64,000 bases of DNA from Blastopirellula sp. Its GTDB lineage: Bacteria > Planctomycetota > Planctomycetia > Pirellulales > Pirellulaceae. The stretch is from contig NVWB01000150.1 of the NCBI GenBank assembly GCA_002733575.1, positions 1 through 64,000 on the forward strand. Reading direction: 5' to 3'. Made by a program: the position numbers and the translations under genes. The notes below the pieces were generated by a model. That model searched no databases and had not been told where the DNA came from. It saw only the letters and a program-made list of their open reading frames with translations. Numbering within the stretch: position 1 is the stretch's first letter; every line of letters begins with the position of its first letter. This document shows, piece after piece, positions 33,887 to 43,064 of the stretch.

Positions 33887-35841
33887 TATTTCACCCTTCG
33901 CACTTCTATGCCGCTGCCTTGGAGCAAGGTTTCAAGTTGGTTAAATCGCCAATCGGCACCAGGGCCTACTTCTACGTTGAGGACCGGTTTCCAATAGCCA
34001 CCGGTGCCTGCGATGCCCCAGGTGTCGATTCTTTTCCAGATTTTGTTGACCATCTCATCAATCGCAGTTCGTGCGTTTTCATTTATCAGAATTGCGACCA
34101 CCGGTTTTCGACTGCCACGTTCTGGAACCAGCATAAAATGGTCCGCAAAGCATCGCACACGTATAGGGCGTGAATAGGCAATGGCCCGTGAGCCTTTGCT
34201 GGGCAGTGCCCAATCTTTTCCTCGGGTGATTGCCACTGGTTGCGTTGAAGCACTACTGGACGAACCGCCTGTACCAGCTTGCATGTTCGCTGATCCAGGT
34301 TTTGACTGTGCTCCATTTGCCGTGGCCGATGTACTTGCGGAAGAAGCGTTGGGGTTGTTACTGCCAGATGTCTGGCTGCCGCTTTGTGGGTTTTGACCTG
34401 GCTGCATTGGTGCTTGCGGTTGACCAGAGGCAGAGTACTGCCCTGGTGTTCCACTTGGTTGTGAGTATCGATTGCTGTTGGCGTTGAGCTCACTGCTTTG
34501 TGTGCCGGAGCCGATTTCCTGTGAGGAGCCTGATTGTGGATTGGGGCCATTCGACATCGGTAAGCTTGAATTGGCAGCGGCTACTGGATCGGGGCTGCTG
34601 ACTTGATAGAACCTATTGGCAGTTGCCGGGCTACCGTTGGGTTGCCCGTACGTTGATTTAGAGCGGATATCTCCAGGTCGTTGAAATTCGTTAGCGGCAC
34701 GATTTCCTGGCAGATGACTGTCGACCAAGGAATGTCCTTGATCGATAAAGCTATTTTTGTCAAAAGGGCTATCGCTGCCTAAATTTCCAGGGGAATTTGA
34801 AGCGAATCCGCTGTTGCTGGTGGCGGACAGCATGCCTGACTGATTGGATCTGCCATATTCTCCTGGTGCGGACATGATCAGGGCCATTTTGCGACGACGA
34901 GCGATCTCGACAGTCTCCATCAATCGTTTGGCGAGAAACGGGTCCGATTCAGGGTAAGCCAGTTCCAGATCTTCATCGACCAATTCATAGCCAAACTCGG
35001 AGTCCCACGACTGCATGGCATCTCTTGCAGCCGAATACGATTCGGCTCCGCCTGGTCGAACCACCAGAAGTGGATAAGGGTTGTCGCGGCCAATTCCTTG
35101 ACTGGAACGATACTCTCGGATTGCACGCAAGGCCGAGTCGAGTGGGTTGCCGGCGCCTAGTGGTTTGCGGAAGTCGGCCCCGAAAAATTCAATACCTTCA
35201 GGCTGAATGATGATTTTGTCTGCGGTACATTCGATGTAGATCGGTCGCCGATTGGTTCCGTTAGTTCCATCGTAAGGAATCAGGGCATAAGCCGGTTTGC
35301 GGTTTTTGGCTTCATCTTGAAGTTCTTCTAAACGCTCTTCACCTTCTGTCAGTTGTTTTTCTAGCAAGGCGATTCGCTTTTCAAGTTCACCCTCGGCAAA
35401 CGACTTTTGTTCTTCCTGCTTTTCTAACAACTCAATTTCGATGCGTAACCGCCGGAGTTCGTCGATTAGTTCGCGTGTGTGGTCTTCGATGCCACTTAAT
35501 TGCAGTCGTTGATCTTCGAGAGCTTTTGAGGCAATCTCTTTTCGCTTTTGAAGCAGTGCCAGTGTTGCCTCGTTTTTACGATTGAGCGCTGCAATATCGA
35601 TTGCCGGTTTAACCGGGGCCGTAACTACTGGTGCAACAATTGCGGGTGCAACAATAACGGGGGCGACTATCTCTGGTAGCGGGTCGGTTAAGGCGACCTC
35701 GACCGTTTCTGCTTCGACACTGGCATCTAGTACCAAGACCACAAGCAATACAATCAGCGCACCCATCGTGCAGATTAAAACTGCAAGGAAGGGGAAAAGT
35801 GACATCGTCAGTGCTTGTCGCTTTCCGCGTCGTCGGCTCAT
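33886..35841 (-). CDS. Large single-TM partner of the MotA/TolQ-like channel (651 aa)
   Basis: A 651-residue membrane protein. The N-terminus MSRRRGKRQALTMSLFPFLA leads into one TM helix (about 13-40). In ExbD/MotB the TM carries an aspartate at the position corresponding to FLAV here, but this protein has alanine, so it cannot be the proton carrier in the usual way. A coiled coil (about 65-160) is followed by a globular domain with YAPIDYDGT-like and IECTADKIIIQPEGIEFFG segments, and then a long Ser/Gln/Asn/Pro-rich low-complexity region (about 340-560) before a final domain. The first gene (channel) overlaps it by four bases (35838-35841), and its own stop shares base 33886 with the next start. 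The function is unknown beyond the complex. Confidence 0.65.
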   Translation of the reverse strand: MSRRRGKRQALTMSLFPFLAVLICTMGALIVLLVVLVLDASVEAETVEVALTDPLPEIVAPVIVAPAIVAPVVTAPVKPAIDIAALNRKNEATLALLQKRKEIASKALEDQRLQLSGIEDHTRELIDELRRLRIEIELLEKQEEQKSFAEGELEKRIALLEKQLTEGEERLEELQDEAKNRKPAYALIPYDGTNGTNRRPIYIECTADKIIIQPEGIEFFGADFRKPLGAGNPLDSALRAIREYRSSQGIGRDNPYPLLVVRPGGAESYSAARDAMQSWDSEFGYELVDEDLELAYPESDPFLAKRLMETVEIARRRKMALIMSAPGEYGRSNQSGMLSATSNSGFASNSPGNLGSDSPFDKNSFIDQGHSLVDSHLPGNRAANEFQRPGDIRSKSTYGQPNGSPATANRFYQVSSPDPVAAANSSLPMSNGPNPQSGSSQEIGSGTQSSELNANSNRYSQPSGTPGQYSASGQPQAPMQPGQNPQSGSQTSGSNNPNASSASTSATANGAQSKPGSANMQAGTGGSSSSASTQPVAITRGKDWALPSKGSRAIAYSRPIRVRCFADHFMLVPERGSRKPVVAILINENARTAIDEMVNKIWKRIDTWGIAGTGGYWKPVLNVEVGPGADWRFNQLETLLQGSGIEVRRVK

Positions 35842-37175
35842 GCCGCTTTTCCTTGCGAATTATTTGGGTTGAGTTCGATCTTTTGCGGCGTGTCTGACAT
35901 TTGTCCGATGCGAGAATTCAGCAAGTGAATCGCGGCGGCTAAACTCATGACCGTATCTTCAAAGTTGTGTGTGCCTGAGAGTGTTTTGAGATTACGATTT
36001 AGCGTATCTTCCAAGGTAGCAATTTGGCCGGTTGCTTCGACCGCTTTGAGCATGATCTCGCCTTGTTGGGTCATTTCATGCTGTTGCTGTTGCATCAGGC
36101 GTGCATTGTCGATCAACGCATTCTCAAAGTTTTTCCAGTTGTCTTGAATCTCTCGCACTGCTTGCTGTTCGCCTTTGGCGAGTTCAAAAGCGTGGATTTT
36201 CAGTGATTCACCTAGCGCCACTTGCAACGACTTTTGCAACTGTTCTTTGCCTTCGCCGATAACATCTTGCCAATGATGATGGGCAGCGTGAATAGTTTCT
36301 CGCCAGATTTCCGATTGTTTGTTGACCAACATTTCCGTTGACTTTATCACATCTTGCGACATTCGCTGGACGGCAGCCACGCTAGGGTCTTTGCTAGAAC
36401 CAGTCTGCTGAAATCTACCGATAAGTTGTTCGTTCGTAAGTGAATCGACTGCGGATAGTAGTTCGTTTTCAATTCGCTCTGTGAAAAACAGACCGAACAT
36501 CAATAAGATCGCCAGAGACAAGGCCAATGCCGTCGTATCAAACGCGATACTCAAACCGGCCAGTAAACTTTCCATGGCCACTTCGGGTGACTCGACCAAA
36601 GCAGCAGGCGAAAGGTTGCCCAGTGCTAATGTGATACCGATGACCGTTCCGAGAAAACCAAGCATCGGCGTGGCCCAAATCACGATTCGCACCAGCGAAT
36701 AACTTTGATAAGCGCGTTCCTCTTCCTGTTCCGATAGATATTTCAACTCGTCTTGCAGGCTACTGGCAGAGCTAGTCACGCCAACATGTTCTAAGGCGGT
36801 GTCGAGTCTTTGAAATAATCGATGCGATGTGTAGGAAGAGGGCAGGGCTGTGAGTTGGTTTTGAAGCTGTTGATGCTCTTCTACCGCTTGTCCGCCTGTT
36901 GGAATTTCACCCAGGTCGTAAGAGGAAAGCCCAAAGAACTCGGATGTGATCGAACCCATCTTCAATAGCAAGGCAGCGAGCCCGACGAAGAACATGGCCG
37001 CTTCGATGTATTCTACCGGATGCCCTGCGAAGTAACGGACAATCAATGGATCAGTAATCACACCACGATGTACCAATACATAGAAACCGGTACAAAGTGC
37101 TAGACCTAGCATCAGTGGCCATCCAAGATTTGATGCGACTGCAACCCAAGGGCTTTGTTTCTTTTTTCTACTCAC
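35838..37175 (-). CDS. MotA/TolQ/ExbB-family proton channel protein
   Basis: A 445-residue membrane protein with the MotA/TolQ/ExbB channel core. Two N-terminal helices (LGWPLMLGLALCTGFYVLV and EYIEAAMFFVGLAALLLK) are followed by a cytosolic segment and then the conserved pair: WATPMLGFLGTVIGITLALG and the TM4 segment AGLSIAFDTTALALSLAILL, with its conserved Thr. A long C-terminal helical tail (about 250-440) is typical of planctomycete and Zorya-type relatives. It should carry an ion current that drives the partner proteins encoded by the next two genes. The four-base overlap with the next gene indicates translational coupling. Confidence 0.85.
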   Translation of the reverse strand: MSRKKKQSPWVAVASNLGWPLMLGLALCTGFYVLVHRGVITDPLIVRYFAGHPVEYIEAAMFFVGLAALLLKMGSITSEFFGLSSYDLGEIPTGGQAVEEHQQLQNQLTALPSSYTSHRLFQRLDTALEHVGVTSSASSLQDELKYLSEQEEERAYQSYSLVRIVIWATPMLGFLGTVIGITLALGNLSPAALVESPEVAMESLLAGLSIAFDTTALALSLAILLMFGLFFTERIENELLSAVDSLTNEQLIGRFQQTGSSKDPSVAAVQRMSQDVIKSTEMLVNKQSEIWRETIHAAHHHWQDVIGEGKEQLQKSLQVALGESLKIHAFELAKGEQQAVREIQDNWKNFENALIDNARLMQQQQHEMTQQGEIMLKAVEATGQIATLEDTLNRNLKTLSGTHNFEDTVMSLAAAIHLLNSRIGQMSDTPQKIELNPNNSQGKAA

Positions 37176-37982
37176 GGCCGAATATCCTTCTTCGGTGGCG
37201 ATCTCTATTAATCCCTTAATAAGAAAAGGGGCCTTAATCGTTACAATCGGTAAAACCGATAGTTTTCAATAACCCTTTGTCGTGGAATTCATAAAGATGT
37301 CTCGCATATTGTGGGTCAGAGTACATTGAATCCAATTGACCGCTAGCAGAGAAAGTGAAAGCGTTTCTATGCATGATTTCGTATTCCCACAGTGCCTGAT
37401 TGAAAAGTTTATGAAAGTCCTACTACCTTGCGTGCCGATAACAATTGTCACAGACGTACTGTTTGGTTTATTCCAAACGATACGAACAAAGAACTTCAAT
37501 GGTTCAGATCGTGGTGCTTTTAGAAGTAAGAGTACTGAGATCACAACCATCTAAAATAATCCCGGGGGGGAATGTGAGTTCGGTCTCAGCCTTAAATTAA
37601 GGCGGACCGAACTTTTTTTATGCGCCACTTCTGGTCTAGAAGCTCAAAATTGTGGCAATCAAGAAGGCCCTATGTGAGCTTTCAGGTTGCCATTGTCTAA
37701 AAAAGTTCATCTGGCTACACTCCCCGTTTGGTCAGCTAAAAAAAGATCAATTAGGTAGAGAAATACGGGATGGATTGTTGTAAGTTGTTGCTATGTAATA
37801 TCTTGCAGTGAATTTGTGGTCCTTGGTGCCTTTATTGCTTTCTGACGAAAAAAACGAGTTTTCCCGACGTAAACTCAATTGAGACCGGGAATTGTGAACA
37901 AAATAGTTGCATCGCGGAATCAGGCTTCTAAAATAGTGATAGAGGTTTAGGTTTCGCAAAACACAATTTAGATAGGTGCTTT
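37176..37982. other. Gap with terminator and a doubtful small ORF
   Basis: About 800 bases between a leftward operon and the secreted-protein gene at 37983. A strong terminator (37578-37619) sits inside. A short rightward frame ending at 37554, with ATG candidates at 37369 and 37411 and hydrophobic content (VLLPCVPITIVTDVLFGLF), lies just before the terminator. It has no clear Shine-Dalgarno and may be chance. The rest shows no gene. The promoter of the 37983 gene should lie at 37850-37970. Confidence 0.4.
37578..37619 (+). terminator. Strong intrinsic terminator with no assigned gene
   Basis: GTTCGGTC (37578-37585) pairs with GACCGAAC (37605-37612), with a nested stem GCCTT/AAGGC around AAATT inside. 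Seven T follow (37613-37619). It is oriented rightward, but no confident gene lies upstream on the plus strand for several hundred bases. This implies an unannotated transcript, possibly a small RNA or a small ORF. Confidence 0.75.
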
Positions 37983-38324
37983 ATGCGAAACGCGACCCTA
38001 AGCCTGATGGTAGTGGCAGTCCTAGTCATTGTCTTCGCCTGTTCCATATCGCCGGTTCCTTCTGCGTTTGCGCAGGGTGTAGGTTCTCATTCACAGGGTG
38101 ACGGAAACTTAATTAGCATTACGATGCCAGCCGAAAACGGCTCGCAACATTTGGTGTTAATTGATCGTCAAACTCGTGTGATGAGTGTTTATGCTGTTGA
38201 TCCGGCCAACGGGAAAATCTCGTTGTTGAGTGTGCGAGACATTAAGTGGGATCTGCTGATTGAAGATTTAAATGGAGGCTCTCCAAGTCCTCGTGATGTT
38301 CAGTTAATGATTGGACAACGTTGA
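37983..38324 (+). CDS. Small secreted protein, planctomycete conserved type
   Basis: A 113-residue protein with a signal peptide (MRNATLSLMVVAVLVIVFAC...PSAFA-Q). The mature 85 residues look like a small beta-sheet domain: LISITMPAENGSQHLVLIDR, then QTRVMSVYAVDPANGKISLLS. This phrase order recurs in small exported planctomycete proteins of unknown function. AGGTG lies a few bases before the ATG, which supports the start. It is 84 bases before the next rightward gene and may be in an operon with it. No catalytic residue or metal motif is visible. Confidence 0.65.
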   Translation: MRNATLSLMVVAVLVIVFACSISPVPSAFAQGVGSHSQGDGNLISITMPAENGSQHLVLIDRQTRVMSVYAVDPANGKISLLSVRDIKWDLLIEDLNGGSPSPRDVQLMIGQR

Positions 38325-38408
38325 TTCACTTTTATTGGTGATCAGGTTGCCTCGTCAAAAAATGAACTGTTGCGATGTGTTTTGGATTGCATCACTTCGG
38401 AGCTTGGC

Positions 38409-39554
38409 ATGGCCAATTTGATCCCACTTGATGAAGCAGCAGAATTACTAGGTATAACTCCCGATGCACTCGCCGATCTGCGAAGCCGGAACGAAGTTCA
38501 CGGCTATCGTGATGGTTCGAGTTGGAAGTTTAAAGAATCAGAAATTGATCGGTTGAAAGCCACGCTCGGCGATTCGCCTTCAAGCGAAGCGGCCGCACCG
38601 GCTGCGGATGATGATTTCGATTTAACCCTGGCGGATGAACCCCCAGAGGTTGATTCCAGTCTCATAGTCGATGACGATGCACCTGAACAAGCTGCTCCGA
38701 TAGATTCGGCTGGCAACGAATCATCCGGTGAATTATTACTTGCCGACGATGGTGATGAAGAACTTTCGTTGGTCAGCGAACAACCTGAATTAGCAGGCGA
38801 TATTACCTTAGGTGATGAACCCCGTGATCCAGAAGGGACAGGCTCAGCAATTAGCTTGTCGTTAGATGGTGACGATCTTGACCTGGGCGACGACCTGATT
38901 GAGCCATCATTGGTTGATGACAGTGGCGAAATGACGTTGGATGCGAGCTCTGGAGAAATCAATCTGTCGGCAGCGTCTGACGGAGATTTCGATCTTGGTA
39001 CCGATTCAGTCGATCCACTGGACCTCTCTGGTTCAGCGGAAGAGATTGTTGTTCCTGCTGAAGAAGAGGATATGTTTGGCGAGAGTGTAGCGGTGGAAGA
39101 CGATATGTTTTCCGATGCTCCATCGGCAGCCGGCAATGATGACTTCTTGTTGACTCCCGTTGAAGGGGGAGAGGTTGATGACGACGACAGTGGTTCTCAA
39201 ATTATAGCCTTAGATTCTGATTCACTAAGTTCTGATTCTTCCTTGTTCGGCAGCAGTGACGGAGATGATGGAATCACCGTTGCGGCGGATGACCTGCAAG
39301 GTATTTCTGGCATGGATGAATTTGTGGGTGCTGAAGCAGCAACCGCAACGAGTTCTTCCGCTGGGATGGTAATGCAATCAGCTGAGCCTCCTTATACGAT
39401 TATTAACATCCTGAGTTTAATGGCCACCGCTGGTCTCATCTTAATTGGTGGACTCATGGTCACTGATTTGATTTGGAACATGTGGAGCTTTGATCAACCT
39501 TACGGAATTAATAGCTCGCTCATGGATATGGTTTTGGGTCTATTGGGTGAGTAA
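38409..39554 (+). CDS. Membrane-anchored acidic protein with MerR/excisionase-type HTH
   Basis: A 381-residue protein. I choose the ATG at 38409 (CGGAG six bases upstream). A TTG start 39 bases earlier is possible. The first about 55 residues are an excisionase/MerR-like winged helix: LIPLDEAAELLGITPDALAD and HGYRDGSSWKFKESEIDRLK. The middle (about 60-315) is extremely acidic and repetitive, rich in Asp, Glu, Ser and Gly, and presumably disordered. Near the C-terminus is one or two TM helices (IINILSLMATAGLILIGGLMVTDLI). A DNA-binding head tethered to the membrane by an acidic spacer is a planctomycete speciality. The role is unknown, possibly a membrane-linked transcription factor (inference). 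Confidence 0.7.
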   Translation: MANLIPLDEAAELLGITPDALADLRSRNEVHGYRDGSSWKFKESEIDRLKATLGDSPSSEAAAPAADDDFDLTLADEPPEVDSSLIVDDDAPEQAAPIDSAGNESSGELLLADDGDEELSLVSEQPELAGDITLGDEPRDPEGTGSAISLSLDGDDLDLGDDLIEPSLVDDSGEMTLDASSGEINLSAASDGDFDLGTDSVDPLDLSGSAEEIVVPAEEEDMFGESVAVEDDMFSDAPSAAGNDDFLLTPVEGGEVDDDDSGSQIIALDSDSLSSDSSLFGSSDGDDGITVAADDLQGISGMDEFVGAEAATATSSSAGMVMQSAEPPYTIINILSLMATAGLILIGGLMVTDLIWNMWSFDQPYGINSSLMDMVLGLLGE

Positions 39555-39904
39555 CTGAGAGACTATCAACGACTCGTCAACTCAAGATAAATTTACAACA
39601 AAAGCCAGCAATATTGCTGGCTTTTGTTGTTGAGATATTTGGCGTTTTAGGAAACCTGACCAGATGTCTGATTCTTGTATAAGAATCCCATTTCTTGGTT
39701 TATTCGTTATATCTAGGCTTCTTTCACAAGCATCCGCGGGTTTCACGATCAGAGGCATGTATCTTTTTGATGTTCTCGCGCTATACTTAGCTACAGCCGA
39801 ATGTACTTCAACATCAGGCCTATGTACTCACCCCTCAATTGCCAGCAGTTATTGAGTTTCTCTACCGTTGGCAATTTCATACCGCGTAACTCTATTATAA
39901 ACGC
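39555..39904. other. Gap between acidic HTH gene and resB-like gene
   Basis: 350 bases. The first part contains the terminator at 39595-39630. The remainder has no convincing gene. A short rightward frame at 39664-39855 has hydrophobic content but no start signal. The promoter for the ResB-CcsA pair is expected just upstream of 39905. Confidence 0.5.
39595..39630 (+). terminator. Perfect 16-bp hairpin terminator
   Basis: The arm 39595-39610 and its exact complement 39615-39630 enclose the four-base loop ATAT. The distal arm ends in TTTTGTTGT, so the 3' side is T-rich. It lies 41 bases after the HTH gene stop. Confidence 0.75.
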
Positions 39905-42900
39905 ATGGCCCGACCAAAACTTGTTTCTCCGGATCAACCATTATTTGTTCGTTTTGTGCTGCGATTGTACGAACTTGGCGCTTCACTGCAACTTGCCGTG
40001 TTTATGCTATTTAGTATGGCAGGCACCTTGGCACTCGCCACAGCTGTCGAGGCAACATTTAGCACCGCCGTTGTACAGTTTGCGGTTTATCAATCGTGGT
40101 GGTTTAATCTGATGTACTGCTTGTTAGCAGTCAATATCTTTTGCGCGGCATCGATTCGGTATCCTTGGAAAAAACACCAAACAGGCTTTGTGATCACGCA
40201 TATTGGTCTGATGACCTTATTGTTCAGCGGTGTTGTTAGTCGGATTAAAGGAATTGATTCGCAGGTGCATGTTTGGGAAAACAGTTCTTCCTCTCTGGCA
40301 TTTGATGACAGCTATTATTTTCGCTTAGAAACAACGCCCAAGAGTTCGGCTGATCCACATGCCGGTAGTTCGGATCTTGAAACCGTACAGAAAACTATCC
40401 AGCCGATCGCCTTCAAGCCAGGCGCCTTTAGTTGGTCAGATTATCAAGATGGATTTTCAAACCAAAACGTGGCAAACTCTAAAGTCGCAAAGTTTTTTTC
40501 ACCACTGTTCTATCTTGCGAAACGAAATGACAGTGGAGATGTGCTCTATCATAAAGATGGGGTGAAGCTCGAAGTTATCGATTTCTACAGTGATGCTGAT
40601 TGGAAAAGAAATACTCCGACCGTAGAACTAAGAATCGGCATGCCATCGGTGAAGCAGGCCGATTCACAAGGCCGCATGAAAGAATCCAAACCACAATGGG
40701 TTCCGGCTGAACTTTCAGTCAGGTTTGTCGAAAAAGGAAAGAACTATCACCAACATGGTTTTGGGGATGATCAGAAGAGGGGTGGTGGTTCATTCACTTT
40801 TTCGATGGTGGGAACACACGCTGCCACGGAAGCATTTTTAAAGAGTGCTCCTGAAGGAAAAATCGGAGCAAAGGGCCAAGTGGTATTGCTGGTGCAAGGC
40901 AAGCGTTTGGTAATTGATGTCAAACAAGCGATGGAGCAAGAGCCCATCGAAATAGAAGGAACGAACTTCAAATATCAAATTTCCGAGTATCTCAATAATG
41001 CGACAGCCGTATTTGGGGAAGAGGATACGATTGATTGGATCGAGAGTCAGGATCAGTCAAAAACTAACCCCTCTGTTAAAATAAAGATATCACGGAATGA
41101 TAAGGATTTCAGCCAACTGGTACTTCACGCAGATGCTCCTCAATTAAATTTGCAAGCTTACGATGCAGACATTTATGGTGACTTCTGGTTCGACCACGGT
41201 GAAAAAACATCGGCCCAGTTATTGCAGGGCGAAGGCGGTTCGAGGATCGATATCATCCAGGGATTGCCTGAAGGAGTTACTGGAGAAGAGGCTGATTTAG
41301 TTAGCAACAAACGGCTTTACTATCGCTACTGGAATCGTAAAGAAGTGGTGTTTGCCAAAGAGCTTCCGATTCACGGCAACCCAGAAAATGCGGTTGATGC
41401 CTTCAGTATGAAGTTTGGTACAGTGAAAATGTACATCAAAAAATTCATACCCTCCGACCGACCTAAAGGCCAGCCGGTTGCGATTCCTTTTGCTCCAGGC
41501 AAACCGTTTATGCAGCCTGCGGCTAAAGTTCGACTAACGATAGAGGGCGAAGAAGAGCCAGAAGAATTTTGGCTTATGGCACATTATGGCGAACCAACTT
41601 CTGGCTATGCTGAAGGTCAAACTCGAAAAACGATTGATTTGGGCGACAAGGTGATTTCGTTGGCCATGCCAATAAAATCAACCGATATCGGATTTCGTAT
41701 TTATCTTGAGAAGTTTGAACGCAAACTCGATCCAGGAACCACGCAAGCCTCGCATTTCTCAAGTGATGTTCACTATTTAGACAGCCGCAGAGACCGAAAG
41801 ATCATGACCGCCGGTGGTGCCTACAGGACACCACATCCGCTGTTGATTCAAGGGATGGTCAATCCAAGTTCACCGGTGATCGATGGAAACAAAATCTATT
41901 GGATCGACAACGGCAACGTAAGTGGTCGTAGTATCTTAATGGCAGAGCGATCCGAAGGTTCTTCAAACGCATACGGAATGGCGACCGAAATTATTTCTTT
42001 TGCCGCGTTTGACCCTCAGACGATTGTGATTGATTCTGTCAATGAAAAAATCTATTGGACCGATCATAGGTCAAGCCAAGCGACAGATTTGGGACTAATT
42101 CGAGAAGCCAACCTCGATGGTTCCGAAGTACGAACCGTGGCAACATTTGCGGGTAAGCCTCAAGGTCTCGCGGTTGATAGTAAGAAGGGGATTGTCTTCT
42201 TTACCGATAATTCAAGCGGTAACATTGGACGTGTGTTGACCGATGGTTCAGAACTGAATCCCGATTGGATTACCGAAAAAGGGCACGCCACTGGCGTCGC
42301 CATCGATCCGGTGAATGAATTAGTCTATTGGTCTGACGATGAAGAGAACACGGTCCGATATGCGACTTATGCAGGTGAATACAAAAAGGCCGTCTATCAT
42401 GGCACTCCAGGCCAGGGCAAGCCAAATAGTTTGTCAATTGACGTAAAGAAACAAGTACTCTATTGGACTGACATTGCGCCGAACCCGATTAACCCGAACG
42501 CGGCCAAGTATCGAAATGATCGGACGATAGATCGTGATATTAAACGTGAAAAACTGACGCGTGTTCGGCGATTGGTTCTTGATGAGAAAGAGCCTAAAAA
42601 CATTAGCGTCAAATTATTAGACAACCCTGGCGATGCGTTTTTCGACGCCGCATCAGGTCAGCTTTATTGGACACAGACCGACCTGCTCAAAAGCGATGTT
42701 TGGGTCACGATGAATGCACCGGATATGTTTGTTGATCCAACCTACGGTCGACAGCTACGTGTTTTTCAAGAATCCTTTAACGGCCCTTTTGGACCAGGTA
42801 CGGAAAGCTATCGAGCTAATGTGCCAGTTTCATCCAATGTACCAGAAGTCTTCCGGTCAGTATTCTCTGTGAATTATGACCCTGGAACGCCGCTGCGATA

Positions 42901-42997
42901 CTGGGGCTGTTTTTTGGTGTGTACCGGTATCGCCACGATGTTTTACATGCGAGCTTACTTCTTTCCCGCCAAACGAAAAACGAATTCAACGACTTAA
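39905..42997 (+). CDS. resB: ResB-family cytochrome c assembly protein with inserted YWTD propeller
   Basis: A 1030-residue membrane protein of System II cytochrome c biogenesis. Residues about 26-112 contain three TM helices with the ResB signature around HQTGFVITHIGLMTLLFSGV, and a last TM is near residue 998-1020 (WGCFLVCTGIATMFYM). Between them is the large periplasmic domain. Unusually, about residues 650-930 contain YWTD-type beta-propeller blades: IYWIDNGNVSGRSIL, IYWTDHRSSQ, FFTDNSSGNIGRVL, VYWSDDEENTV and LYWTDIAP. These resemble LDL-receptor class B/NHL propellers, which normally sit in extracellular proteins. ResB with CcsA transports heme and holds it for apocytochrome c. The next gene, 67 bases downstream, encodes CcsA, so the pair forms the ResBC/CcsBA unit. 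Confidence 0.88.
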   Translation: MARPKLVSPDQPLFVRFVLRLYELGASLQLAVFMLFSMAGTLALATAVEATFSTAVVQFAVYQSWWFNLMYCLLAVNIFCAASIRYPWKKHQTGFVITHIGLMTLLFSGVVSRIKGIDSQVHVWENSSSSLAFDDSYYFRLETTPKSSADPHAGSSDLETVQKTIQPIAFKPGAFSWSDYQDGFSNQNVANSKVAKFFSPLFYLAKRNDSGDVLYHKDGVKLEVIDFYSDADWKRNTPTVELRIGMPSVKQADSQGRMKESKPQWVPAELSVRFVEKGKNYHQHGFGDDQKRGGGSFTFSMVGTHAATEAFLKSAPEGKIGAKGQVVLLVQGKRLVIDVKQAMEQEPIEIEGTNFKYQISEYLNNATAVFGEEDTIDWIESQDQSKTNPSVKIKISRNDKDFSQLVLHADAPQLNLQAYDADIYGDFWFDHGEKTSAQLLQGEGGSRIDIIQGLPEGVTGEEADLVSNKRLYYRYWNRKEVVFAKELPIHGNPENAVDAFSMKFGTVKMYIKKFIPSDRPKGQPVAIPFAPGKPFMQPAAKVRLTIEGEEEPEEFWLMAHYGEPTSGYAEGQTRKTIDLGDKVISLAMPIKSTDIGFRIYLEKFERKLDPGTTQASHFSSDVHYLDSRRDRKIMTAGGAYRTPHPLLIQGMVNPSSPVIDGNKIYWIDNGNVSGRSILMAERSEGSSNAYGMATEIISFAAFDPQTIVIDSVNEKIYWTDHRSSQATDLGLIREANLDGSEVRTVATFAGKPQGLAVDSKKGIVFFTDNSSGNIGRVLTDGSELNPDWITEKGHATGVAIDPVNELVYWSDDEENTVRYATYAGEYKKAVYHGTPGQGKPNSLSIDVKKQVLYWTDIAPNPINPNAAKYRNDRTIDRDIKREKLTRVRRLVLDEKEPKNISVKLLDNPGDAFFDAASGQLYWTQTDLLKSDVWVTMNAPDMFVDPTYGRQLRVFQESFNGPFGPGTESYRANVPVSSNVPEVFRSVFSVNYDPGTPLRYWGCFLVCTGIATMFYMRAYFFPAKRKTNSTT

Positions 42998-43064
42998 CCC
43001 ATTTTGTGCACTAGGTAATGTCGACAGACTTGTCGGCCATTGATCCCAACTGCGGATAACTGTT

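Noticed and set aside
34086..34550. Antisense and shifted frames within the Ser/Gln-rich region
   Set aside because: They arise from low-complexity coding sequence of the 651-residue protein.
38504..39136. Serine-rich antisense frame within the acidic HTH protein gene
   Set aside because: It is the complement of Asp/Glu codons and has no independent support.
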